Shown here piece by piece: positions 14,718-21,611 of a stretch of DNA of 21,611 bases. This DNA is from a virus. Under the pieces are notes generated by a model. That model saw only the letters and a list, made by a program, of their open reading frames with translations, had not been told where the DNA came from and ran no database searches. Positions within the stretch are counted from its first letter, which is position 1, and each line of letters begins with the position of its first letter. The DNA lies in the IMG/VR virus record IMGVR_UViG_3300025771_000231, positions 1 through 21,611 of that record. One strand, written 5' to 3'. The translations under genes were made by a program, and so were the position numbers.

Positions 14718-17585
14718 ATGGCGCGTGATCTCAGCGAAGAAATGGATGAAATGGCAAAGGCTCAACAGATGGAAGCAATTTCATTTGCTGCGCCTGATGA
14801 GGTCACGACCGAGCAGCAGGATTTAGCGCCTGTCACGCCAGAAGAGATTATACAGCTTAACAACCCAGTATCATTGCCAGATGAGCCGGTGCAAGTTGCT
14901 AGCTTATTTGACGATGCGGTTACTGGCGCGGCTGCATTTATTAAGCGCAGAACTGCTGAGGCTGAAAAGCGTGTCACTGCAAAGATCCCAGAAAAAGATG
15001 TGCAAGTAATCGGCGGCAGCACAGTTATACGTCAAGCCAACCAAGAAGATATTGACGCGCTTGAGGGCGTTCTGAATATCACTTTTGAAAAGGGCTTGAA
15101 CCTTCCAGCAATTATGAATGCGTCTGGCGATTTTGACCTTGCCGGTTATATGGCGAATGTCAAAGAGCTAAACAAAGATTTGTTTGAACGCGCTCGACGC
15201 GGCACGATAAATTATAACTCAATGCTAGAACTGGCAGAGCAGCAAGGCGCAGATCAGGTGCTGAAGAAATGGCTCACACGTCAGCCCGGCAGGGGCGATG
15301 TGGCTGAGGACGTTCTGGCCGGTTTGATATTGGCGCGAGATCTAACGCGCAAAACGCAAGAGGCTTTTGAGTTCGCTGCTGATGCAACTGATCCAGAGAT
15401 GCGCCGAAAATTATTTGCTGATGCCGCCCAGTACCTCACAATGGAATTTGCGATGTACTCAAACCTATCAGGCGCTGTTAGTGAAAGCGCCAGATTGATG
15501 CGGGCGATGCAGCAAGCGCAAACAGTGGGCATTGATTTGCGCCGCGCTGATGAGCTGCTAAACATATTAGAAAACGAAGGCGTTAATATTGAGCATCTTG
15601 GCAGCTTGTATTTGTCACTGCCAAACCCAGCCGCAAAAACAAAGCTAGTTAGAGGCATTATGCAACGTGGCGGCGATGTCCTGACTGAGATATTTATCAA
15701 TTCAATTTTGTCGAACCCAGTCACACACGCCGTAAACATTGCTGGCAACTCAGTGTTTATGATCAGCAAGGGCGTTGAAGAAATGGTTGCCGGGGCTATT
15801 GGCAGCACTGGCGTAAATAGAATTAGGCCCGGCGGCGTTGACCCAAGAGATAGAGCCTATGCGCGTGATGGCCTGATTAGGCTTGAAACAATTGGCACTA
15901 GCTTTATTGACGCACTTGTTGTATCAGGTAAGGCTTTTATAAAAGAAGAGGCTAGTGACTTTACTAGCAAAATTGATGTTAAGAATAAACGCGCTATTGG
16001 CGACACTGGTGACGTGGTCGAGATCTACAAGCAGATCAAAGACGGCAATGTTATGGCTGGGGCTTTAAACACTTTTGGAACCTACATTCGTATGTCTGGC
16101 CGGTTTATGCTGGCAGAGGATGAGTTTTTTAAAGCAATGGCCTACCGCACGTCAATTAAGCAGCAAGCCCGCCAGCGCCAGTATGATTTTTACGACCGGC
16201 TGGTGGAAGGCGGCACACCTAAATCCGAGGCGTCAGACTTGGCTGCTGCTGAGTACGTTAGAGCGCTTGAAAACCCAGACCAAAAAGCAATGGAAACAGC
16301 GCGTGATGCAGCAAAAGTATTGACATTCCAAGGCGATTTGGGCGGCTTTGCTGGTGAGATGCAGGGCTTTATGTCGCATCCCGCTGTTAAATTGTTTGGT
16401 GCGCCGTTCTTTAAAACGCCGGTCAATGTTATGAACGCCGTTGCAGAAAGATCACCCTTAGCGCTTTTATACCCCGATATCCGCAGGTCATTACTTGCTG
16501 GTGGCCGTGAAGCCGACACAGCCTTAGCAAAGATTATGACTGGGTCTGCTCTAATGGTTGGCTTTGCGTGGATGGGCGGCGGGCTGCACACGCCTGACAA
16601 CAACATAATTATTATGGGGGCTGGCCCGACAAACCCCCAAGCGCGTCAGGCTATGGAGCGCCTTCGCCTCTATCCACACACTGTTAATTTTAAAATGGAT
16701 GATGGCACATATCGCGGCGTAACTTACTCGCGCCTCGACCCGCTATCAGGCTTGCTGGCTATGTCGGCTGACTATGCGTATTACGCGCAGTATGAGGATG
16801 ATAACGGCACACTAGAAAATTTAACAACAGCCGCCGCGCTTGGTTTGTATAACTACGCAATGCAGCAGCCATTCTTGGATGGCGTGTCAGACCTAGCCCG
16901 GATCTTAAATAACGCAGATCCTAAGTTGGCTTTTGAAGAGGCGCAGTCGTTCTTTGCTGAAAGAGCGACCACAGCCGGGCTGCAAATTATCCCAACTGTA
17001 TCAGCTTTGGGGGCTGGCGTTGAGCGTGTTATGGATCCAACGGCATCAAGCACACTGTTGCCGGGCGAGGGGTTCTTTGGTGAAGACCCAACATTGCTCA
17101 ACCCTGCGGCTAGGGGCTTTTACACAGCAATCCAAAAAGCCAAGGCGCGGCATCCTATGTTTAGTGCAGATGTACCGCCATCCCTAAATTTATGGGGCGA
17201 GGTTCGCACACAAGGTAACGGCGCTGGCTGGGAAATGTGGTCGCCTATCAGGATTATGGACGCAAAATATGAAGGGCTTGACCGGGAAATGATGGAGCTT
17301 GGTGATGGCTTGTCGATGCCGAGCAAGCGCATCAGTGGTGTTATTCTTAATAACGAGCAATACAATTCGTTGATCTACGCGCTGAACCAGCCAGATCCTT
17401 CATTGCCTATGTTAAAAGACGCGCTGTCAGATTTGTTGTATTCGCCAATTTATGACCAGCTAGAAACTAAAGAGGACAAGCTAGACGCGATGAAAGCAAT
17501 TTATAACAAGTATTCCAGCGCGGCTCGCAAGATCATAATGGTTCAATACCCAGAACTGCGAGAGCGGGTAGCGGAAAATCAGTAA
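14718..17585 (+). CDS. Large internal virion (DNA ejection) protein, T7 gp16-like
   Basis: 955 residues, smaller than T7 gp16 (1318). Acidic N-terminus (1-60), then helical core. The motif IFINSILSNPVTHAVNIAGN (325-344) matches a segment widely present in C-terminal parts of large podophage ejection proteins, and a hydrophobic stretch IMTGSALMVGFAWMGGGL (606-623) could enter a membrane during ejection. The PTNPQARQAMERL and KMDDGTYRGVTYSRLDPLSGLL segments that follow are also typical. No N-terminal transglycosylase (E-S-x-x-x-P-x-A and GLMQ) is visible. It ends the gp14-gp16 block; 36 bases separate it from the tail fibre gene. The reverse ORF at 15281-15808 is a shadow. Confidence 0.82.
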   Translation: MARDLSEEMDEMAKAQQMEAISFAAPDEVTTEQQDLAPVTPEEIIQLNNPVSLPDEPVQVASLFDDAVTGAAAFIKRRTAEAEKRVTAKIPEKDVQVIGGSTVIRQANQEDIDALEGVLNITFEKGLNLPAIMNASGDFDLAGYMANVKELNKDLFERARRGTINYNSMLELAEQQGADQVLKKWLTRQPGRGDVAEDVLAGLILARDLTRKTQEAFEFAADATDPEMRRKLFADAAQYLTMEFAMYSNLSGAVSESARLMRAMQQAQTVGIDLRRADELLNILENEGVNIEHLGSLYLSLPNPAAKTKLVRGIMQRGGDVLTEIFINSILSNPVTHAVNIAGNSVFMISKGVEEMVAGAIGSTGVNRIRPGGVDPRDRAYARDGLIRLETIGTSFIDALVVSGKAFIKEEASDFTSKIDVKNKRAIGDTGDVVEIYKQIKDGNVMAGALNTFGTYIRMSGRFMLAEDEFFKAMAYRTSIKQQARQRQYDFYDRLVEGGTPKSEASDLAAAEYVRALENPDQKAMETARDAAKVLTFQGDLGGFAGEMQGFMSHPAVKLFGAPFFKTPVNVMNAVAERSPLALLYPDIRRSLLAGGREADTALAKIMTGSALMVGFAWMGGGLHTPDNNIIIMGAGPTNPQARQAMERLRLYPHTVNFKMDDGTYRGVTYSRLDPLSGLLAMSADYAYYAQYEDDNGTLENLTTAAALGLYNYAMQQPFLDGVSDLARILNNADPKLAFEEAQSFFAERATTAGLQIIPTVSALGAGVERVMDPTASSTLLPGEGFFGEDPTLLNPAARGFYTAIQKAKARHPMFSADVPPSLNLWGEVRTQGNGAGWEMWSPIRIMDAKYEGLDREMMELGDGLSMPSKRISGVILNNEQYNSLIYALNQPDPSLPMLKDALSDLLYSPIYDQLETKEDKLDAMKAIYNKYSSAARKIIMVQYPELRERVAENQ

Positions 17586-17621
17586 ATGGTGTATTATTCA
17601 CGGCAGAATGTGAGGCATTAA

Positions 17622-19775
17622 ATGGCAGATTACAATATCAACGCAATTACACGACGTGTCGTGTTTACCGGGTCAGCGGGTGTTGGGCCGTATGCCTTTT
17701 CGTTTGAGGTGCTTGATCAAAACGATGTAGCCGTTTATTTCAACACCACATCGCTGACACTAACAACAGACTACACCGTGACCATCAACGCCAATGGCAC
17801 TGGATCAGTCACCCTTGTAACTGGGTCGGGTGTTCCGACAACACCAACGGCATCAGACACTGTTATTATTATCGGTGCCAGAGACATTGAGCGCGTCACA
17901 GACTTTGTTACAGCCGGTGACTTGCTTGCGTCTAGCCTTAATGAACAGCTTGATGCTTTGACAATTATTAACCAGCAGTTAGCCGAAGAAGGTCAGCGCT
18001 CAATGCGAGCGCCTGTTTATGACCCGGCACTGGTGGCTGACGGCGGCACACTTGACATGACCTTGCCCGCCAAGGCTGATCGCGTTGACGCGGTTCTGGC
18101 ATTTGACACTGATGGCAACCCGACCAAAGGGCCAACGGTGTCTGGAATTACAACTGTGACAGACTTGGCCGCTGACATTGCTACACTGGCTGACATTGAA
18201 GATGGCACTGTAGCCACTGACGCTATTAGCAATACAGCCGCTATTGCTTCTGATGTGACGACTGTTGGCGGTATTGCGTCTAACGTAACCACAGTAGCAG
18301 GGATTTCTGCTGACGTTACTACTGTTGCTAATAATGTTTCAGGCGTTAATTCGTTTGCTCAAAAGTATCGCATTGGAGCATCAGACCCAACAACAAGCCT
18401 TGATGAAGGTGATTTGTTTTACAATACCACATCAGACGAATTAAAGGTTTACAACGGAACGGCTTGGGAAACAGGAGTGCAAGGTGCTTCTGGATTATTG
18501 TCTTTAACTGGCGGCACGATGACAGGAAACATTGCTTTTTCTGGAAGTCAAACCTTTGATGGTCGTGATCTTTCGGCAGACGGTACTAAATTGGACGGTA
18601 TCGAAAGCAATGCGACTGCCGATCAAACTGGTGCAGAAATTAAAGCTCTCTATGAAACAGAAGCTAATGCTTTTACCGATGCACAATTTACCAAACTGGC
18701 CGGAATTGAAACGTCAGCAACAGCAGACCAAACAGCATCAGAAATTCGTGCATTGGTTGAAAGTGCAAGTGATAGCAACGTGTTCACTGATGCTGACCAT
18801 ACTAAGCTAAACGGCATTGCTACTGGGGCGACAGTTTACAGCGATAACAATGTTGACGCTCATTTAAACACATCAACAGCGTCAGCAAGTGAAGTTCTTA
18901 GTTGGAATGGGTCTGACTATGACTGGATTAGCTCTGGAACTAAACTTTTTGACGAAAGTTATGATGGTACTTCAACACTTCCATCCGCAACAGGTACAAA
19001 TTCTGTCGCCGTTGGGGTTGAGGCAGAAGCCGATAGTTTACAAGCATCAGCTTTTGGGTTTGGGGCATTAGCAAAAGGTAGTTATTCTTTAGCCCTTGGT
19101 ACATCTTATGCTGGTGGCGCAAACAGCGTTGCAATAGGAATTGGAGATAATAACGCGGCTTGGGGGGCGGAGGACACTGCACAATACGGTATCGCTATTG
19201 GTTGGCGAGCTTATAGTAAAGCTTATAATAGTATTTCGATTGGTAGCGACTCAAGGGCATCTGGAAATAATAGCATCTCCCTAGGAACAAGTGCAGACGC
19301 ACAAAAGAGTGCATCTGTCGCAATTGGTCATTCAGCAGATGCTGATGTTGTTGGAAAGTTTGCTTATTCTAATCGTTCTAACACTTCATCTAATCGTGCT
19401 CAAGGTGGTTATTATATTTTAGACAAAACTACCACTGACGCAACACCTACTCTCATCCCCAACGCTCCTTCAGTGCTGTTAAATTCTGCGACAAGTTTCT
19501 CTGGTACAATTATCGCTAGAGAAAGCGCGGCGGCTGGTAGCGATTATGCTAGTTGGGAAATTAAAGGCGCAATGTTGAAAAATGGTGCAGGAACTTGTGT
19601 TCTAGGCAACGGCATTGTTAATAAAATTTACGCAACATCAGGTGCGTCTACTTGGGCAGTTTCTCTTTCGGCGGATGCTTATGGGTCAAATTTAAAAATA
19701 CAGGTTACTGGACAAGCCAGCACTAACATACTCTGGGTTGCAACCGTTAACACATCGGAGGTTACATACGCGTAA
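17622..19775 (+). CDS. Tail fibre protein with T7 gp17-like N-terminus and YadA-head-like repeats
   Basis: 717 residues. Residues 1-135 match the T7 gp17 N-terminal attachment domain (RRVVFTGSAGVGPYAFSFEV, DYTVTINANGTGSVTLV, IGARDIERVTDF, SLNEQLDALTIINQQLAEE), which anchors the fibre to the gatekeeper/nozzle. A Thr/Ala/Asp-rich rod follows (about 165-245), then GDLFYNTTSDELKVYNGTAWE, KLDGIE/KLAGIE repeats (312-406), an SWNGSDYDW segment and eight S-x-A-x-G or S-I-S-x-G units (461-575) like the YadA head. The end (about 600-717) is a small beta domain, AGSDYASWEIKGAML... The YadA-like part probably forms a trimeric beta-roll. GTGAGG is present just upstream of the ATG. Stop overlaps the next start (TAATG). 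Confidence 0.88.
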   Translation: MADYNINAITRRVVFTGSAGVGPYAFSFEVLDQNDVAVYFNTTSLTLTTDYTVTINANGTGSVTLVTGSGVPTTPTASDTVIIIGARDIERVTDFVTAGDLLASSLNEQLDALTIINQQLAEEGQRSMRAPVYDPALVADGGTLDMTLPAKADRVDAVLAFDTDGNPTKGPTVSGITTVTDLAADIATLADIEDGTVATDAISNTAAIASDVTTVGGIASNVTTVAGISADVTTVANNVSGVNSFAQKYRIGASDPTTSLDEGDLFYNTTSDELKVYNGTAWETGVQGASGLLSLTGGTMTGNIAFSGSQTFDGRDLSADGTKLDGIESNATADQTGAEIKALYETEANAFTDAQFTKLAGIETSATADQTASEIRALVESASDSNVFTDADHTKLNGIATGATVYSDNNVDAHLNTSTASASEVLSWNGSDYDWISSGTKLFDESYDGTSTLPSATGTNSVAVGVEAEADSLQASAFGFGALAKGSYSLALGTSYAGGANSVAIGIGDNNAAWGAEDTAQYGIAIGWRAYSKAYNSISIGSDSRASGNNSISLGTSADAQKSASVAIGHSADADVVGKFAYSNRSNTSSNRAQGGYYILDKTTTDATPTLIPNAPSVLLNSATSFSGTIIARESAAAGSDYASWEIKGAMLKNGAGTCVLGNGIVNKIYATSGASTWAVSLSADAYGSNLKIQVTGQASTNILWVATVNTSEVTYA
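18555..18840 (+). repeat. KLDGIE-type repeat region, copy in fibre gene 1
   Basis: Encodes FDGRDLSADGTKLDGIESNA, then ADQTGAEIKALYE, FTDAQFTKLAGIE, ADQTASEIRALVE and FTDADHTKLNGIATGAT: a roughly 30-residue unit repeated with decay. A clearly related block lies at 20078-20362 in the next gene. Confidence 0.85.
19002..19346 (+). repeat. YadA-head-like 14-16-residue repeats (eight units)
   Basis: Units begin SVAVG, ASAFG, SLALG, SVAIG, GIAIG, SISIG, SISLG and SVAIG. The pattern small-hydrophobic-A/S-hydrophobic-G is that of the left-handed trimeric beta-roll of bacterial trimeric adhesin heads. Confidence 0.75.
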
Positions 19776-21025
19776 TGGGAAAAATTGAACTAGACCACAC
19801 AGGCTCCGGCAGCGGTGTTACGTTAAGCTCTGACGGTACTAACTTATTATTAGATGGCTCTGCTATTGGCGGTGCTGGTGGCGGCGGTGATTTGCTGGCT
19901 GCCAACAATTTATCTGATTTAGATAATGCAGCAACAGCAAGAACCAATTTAGGACTAGGCACTGCGGCAACAACCGCAGCTTCGGCCTACGCCACGGCGG
20001 CTCAAGGAGCAACGGCTGATGCTGCGTTGCCACGCACTGGCGGTGCAATGACTGGTGCTATTACTACAAACAGCACTTTTGATGGTCGTGATGTGGCTAC
20101 AGATGGTGCCAAGCTCGATGGCATAGAAGCCGGAGCTACTGCTGACCAAACTGGCGCAGAAATCAAGACTGCTTATGAAGCAGAAGCAAATGCGTTTACA
20201 GATGCACAGTTTACCAAACTAGCTGGCATTGAGGCTGGAGCGACTGCTGATCAAAGTGATGCTGAAATCAAAACCGCTTATGAAAATAACAGCAACACTA
20301 ACGCCTTTACAGATGCAGACCATACAAAGCTCGATGGCATTGCAGCAGGCGCAAATAACTATGTCCACCCAAACCACACTGGCGAAGTCACCAGCACAGC
20401 CGATGGCGCAACGGTTATTGCTGATAATGTTGTTGATGAAGCTAATCTCAAAGTATCTAATGCCCCAACCAATGGTTACTTTTTATCAGCGCAATCTGGT
20501 GCGGCTGGTGGTTTAACGTGGGCTGCTGTATCTGGCGGCGGCGGTGCTTGGAATTTAATCAGCACAACAACAGTTACAAGCACTGTAAGCACAGTGGATT
20601 TTACATCAATCGGTTCATATAATAAATATGTTCTGAAATGGGATTGCACGATGAACGCCACTGCCATTGTAAAAATACAGATTTATGACAATGGCACTCT
20701 TGTAACGTCAAGCGATTATGTAATGCTTCGCGGTGCGTTTGCTTCATACTTGGCGGTTCAAACAACCTTTTCTGGAATACTCACAAGTGCTGGATTAAAC
20801 AAACAAATTGGTCAGCTAGAAATCAGCGCAGTAGAACCTCGATTGCCTTTTAAAATGGAGACTGCTGGCATTTCAGGGACAGGCGACAATGGCGAAAGAA
20901 CTTTCACGGCGGGCGCATTGAAATCGACATATTCATTGACTTCTTTTACGGGTCTAAGGTTTGGAACCACTGGTAGCAATAATATTGATACTGGTCGATT
21001 TTCTTTGTACGGCTTGAGCCAGTAG
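19775..21025 (+). CDS. Second tail-fibre/receptor-binding protein
   Basis: 416 residues. There is no T7 gp17-type anchor; it opens with MGKIELDHTGSGSGVTLSSD and a Gly-rich linker, then the phage-fibre motif NLSDLDNAATARTNLGLG (46-63) and GGAMTG, and the KLDGIE repeats (102-196) shared with fibre 1. After NYVHPNHTGEVTS (195-207) and an Asn/Ala-rich strand it ends in a distinct C-terminal domain (about 255-416) opening with AWNLISTTTVTSTV and closing with NIDTGRFSLYGLSQ, as in other phage receptor-binding tips. It may attach to fibre 1 or be a distal tip subunit. Start overlaps the previous stop (TAATG). Its receptor is unknown. Confidence 0.85.
   Translation: MGKIELDHTGSGSGVTLSSDGTNLLLDGSAIGGAGGGGDLLAANNLSDLDNAATARTNLGLGTAATTAASAYATAAQGATADAALPRTGGAMTGAITTNSTFDGRDVATDGAKLDGIEAGATADQTGAEIKTAYEAEANAFTDAQFTKLAGIEAGATADQSDAEIKTAYENNSNTNAFTDADHTKLDGIAAGANNYVHPNHTGEVTSTADGATVIADNVVDEANLKVSNAPTNGYFLSAQSGAAGGLTWAAVSGGGGAWNLISTTTVTSTVSTVDFTSIGSYNKYVLKWDCTMNATAIVKIQIYDNGTLVTSSDYVMLRGAFASYLAVQTTFSGILTSAGLNKQIGQLEISAVEPRLPFKMETAGISGTGDNGERTFTAGALKSTYSLTSFTGLRFGTTGSNNIDTGRFSLYGLSQ
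20078..20362 (+). repeat. KLDGIE-type repeat region, copy in fibre gene 2
   Basis: Encodes FDGRDVATDGAKLDGIEAGA, then ADQTGAEIKTAYE, FTDAQFTKLAGIEAGATADQ, AEIKTAYENN, and FTDADHTKLDGIAAGAN. It is similar in order and at the DNA level to 18555-18840, with long identical runs such as GATGGTCGTGAT, so the two genes share homology that recombination could use. Confidence 0.85.
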
Positions 21026-21035
21026 GGGTTTTGAT

Positions 21036-21302
21036 ATGAATAAAATGGTTAATGGCGTTCTTGTTGAGATGACCGATGCAGAAATTGCAACGGCAAATGC
21101 TGAACGAGATGATTACATAAACAATCTGTTGCCAATTGATGTTCGTAACCAGCGTGACAGGTTACTTGCTGAGACAGACTGGATGGCTTTGAGTGATGTT
21201 ACTATGTCTAATGCTTGGACTGCCTATCGACAAGCATTGCGTGATATTCCAGCACAAGCTGGGTTTCCTTTTAGCGTAACTTGGCCGACTAAGCCGGAGT
21301 AA
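21036..21302 (+). CDS. Tail-fibre assembly chaperone-like protein
   Basis: 88 residues. The segment VRNQRDRLLAETDWMALSDV (36-55) followed by WTAYRQALRDIPAQAGFP (61-78) and VTWPTKPE is the recurring C-terminal motif of phage tail-assembly chaperone proteins (APC type, by memory PF16778). It sits immediately after the fibre genes, as these chaperones usually do. AGGGG at 21024-21028 lies 7 bases before the ATG. It would help fold or attach the fibres and is not expected in the virion. The motif is so typical that the domain is quite sure; the fibre it serves is inferred from position. Confidence 0.85.
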   Translation: MNKMVNGVLVEMTDAEIATANAERDDYINNLLPIDVRNQRDRLLAETDWMALSDVTMSNAWTAYRQALRDIPAQAGFPFSVTWPTKPE

Positions 21303-21306
21303 AACT

Positions 21307-21483
21307 ATGAACGAAGAAAACAAAGTCATTCTGGATGTTGCTGCTGGCACCGGCACGTTTGCGGCCTATATGGCTATGGTGCCGGATTTTGTGGCTTTGT
21401 TTACCGGGATTTGGGTCTTGATACGCATCATTGAAACCGATAGCGTCAAAGTCATAATCAAAAAGCTACAAGGTCGTGTTTAA
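21307..21483 (+). CDS. Putative class II holin (58 residues)
   Basis: 58 residues. A hydrophobic stretch from residue 7 to 43 (VILDVAAGTGTFAAYMAMV then PDFVALFTGIWVLIRIIE) is broken by a Pro-Asp turn, giving two short membrane helices, and a basic tail follows (VKVIIKKLQGRV). Size, two-helix layout and position right after the tail-fibre genes match T7 gp17.5. The start is 4 bases after the previous stop, with no clear Shine-Dalgarno, so it probably relies on coupling. No endolysin is seen in the window. It could also be another small membrane protein; function as a holin is inferred. Confidence 0.7.
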   Translation: MNEENKVILDVAAGTGTFAAYMAMVPDFVALFTGIWVLIRIIETDSVKVIIKKLQGRV

Positions 21484-21611
21484 AGCAATCGTACTTGCTT
21501 GCTCTTTAAGCGCCCCACAAAACTGCATTGAGCTACATGATTTTCGCGGGCCTTGGCCGTCCTATGAGGCTTGTGTCGAGCGAGTGTATGAGATGGCAGA
21601 GGACGTTGGTA
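21476..21611 (+). CDS. Small Cys-containing protein with hydrophobic N-terminus (3' end cut by window)
   Basis: GTG 21476 opens a frame that stays open to the window end (45 residues). The N-terminus MFKAIVLACSLSA is hydrophobic and could be a short export signal; then comes CIELHDFRGPWPSYEACVER with a pair of Cys and a YEMAEDVG end. It resembles a family of short exported proteins with conserved Cys and 'D-x-R-G-P-x-x-x-Y/E-x-C' that I remember from marine phages and bacteria. It overlaps the holin stop by 8 bases. A start upstream is not possible beyond 21458 (TAA at 21455-21457). Being next to a holin, a spanin or lysis role is possible but not shown. Confidence 0.55.
   Translation, partial: MFKAIVLACSLSAPQNCIELHDFRGPWPSYEACVERVYEMAEDVG

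Noticed and set aside
15281-15808. 175-residue reverse-strand ORF opposite the 955-residue gene
   Set aside because: It lies wholly inside a conserved coding region, covers the SNPVTHAVNIAGN motif in antisense, and has no motif of its own.
17586-17621. TATTAT in the gap before the tail fibre gene as a promoter -10
   Set aside because: No acceptable -35 is found 15-19 bases upstream; the 36-base gap is more simply a leader with GTGAGG as ribosome site.

Overview
The window is one dense, wholly plus-strand late (virion assembly) block of a T7-like podovirus. The evidence is the ordered set of products: large terminase, head-tail connector portal, scaffold, major capsid, two tail tubular proteins (gatekeeper and nozzle), internal virion proteins, a tail fibre with a T7 gp17-type N-terminus, a tail-fibre chaperone-like protein and a holin-like protein. 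Base composition is roughly balanced. Several small proteins (a DUF6321-like protein, a 'HFAYSKAGM' protein and a KLDGIE-type fibre repeat) are types I associate with marine podophages. A marine alphaproteobacterial host (SAR116, roseobacter or SAR11-like), possibly with an HMO-2011-like phage, is my inference from memory and was not tested. I see no integrase, tRNA, CRISPR, insertion sequence or host metabolic gene.

Layout. 1-1198: C-terminal part of the large terminase, then a T7 gp13-type GNAT-like protein. 1195-2929: six small or low-complexity proteins, including an 11-codon ORF and three short basic proteins. 2922-5556: portal, Bbp19-like protein and scaffold. 5557-5734: a 178-base non-coding stretch with a strong intrinsic terminator, a TTGACA element and a hairpin-rich leader for the capsid gene. 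5735-6867: major capsid protein and a small beta-rich protein, closed by a second intrinsic terminator at 6874-6898. 6919-10164: tail tubular A, tail tubular B and a gp14-like protein. 10164-17585: three large internal/ejection proteins and one 52-residue ORF wedged between the last two. 17622-21302: two tail-fibre proteins sharing internal repeats, and a chaperone-like protein. 21307-21611: a two-helix holin-like protein and a truncated small Cys-containing protein.

Genes are packed with ATGA, TAATG or short overlaps nearly throughout, so translation is probably coupled. The only two clear transcription-control gaps flank the capsid gene pair. That mirrors T7, where a promoter precedes gene 10 and the T-phi terminator follows it. 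It would let the capsid and its small partner be expressed at a level different from the portal/scaffold and tail modules.

Points deserving a second look are the capsid leader, the 11-codon ORF, YadA-head-like repeats in the first fibre, the repeat shared by the two fibres, a glycosylase-like signature in the 893-residue virion protein, and the absence of a visible transglycosylase in the ejection proteins.
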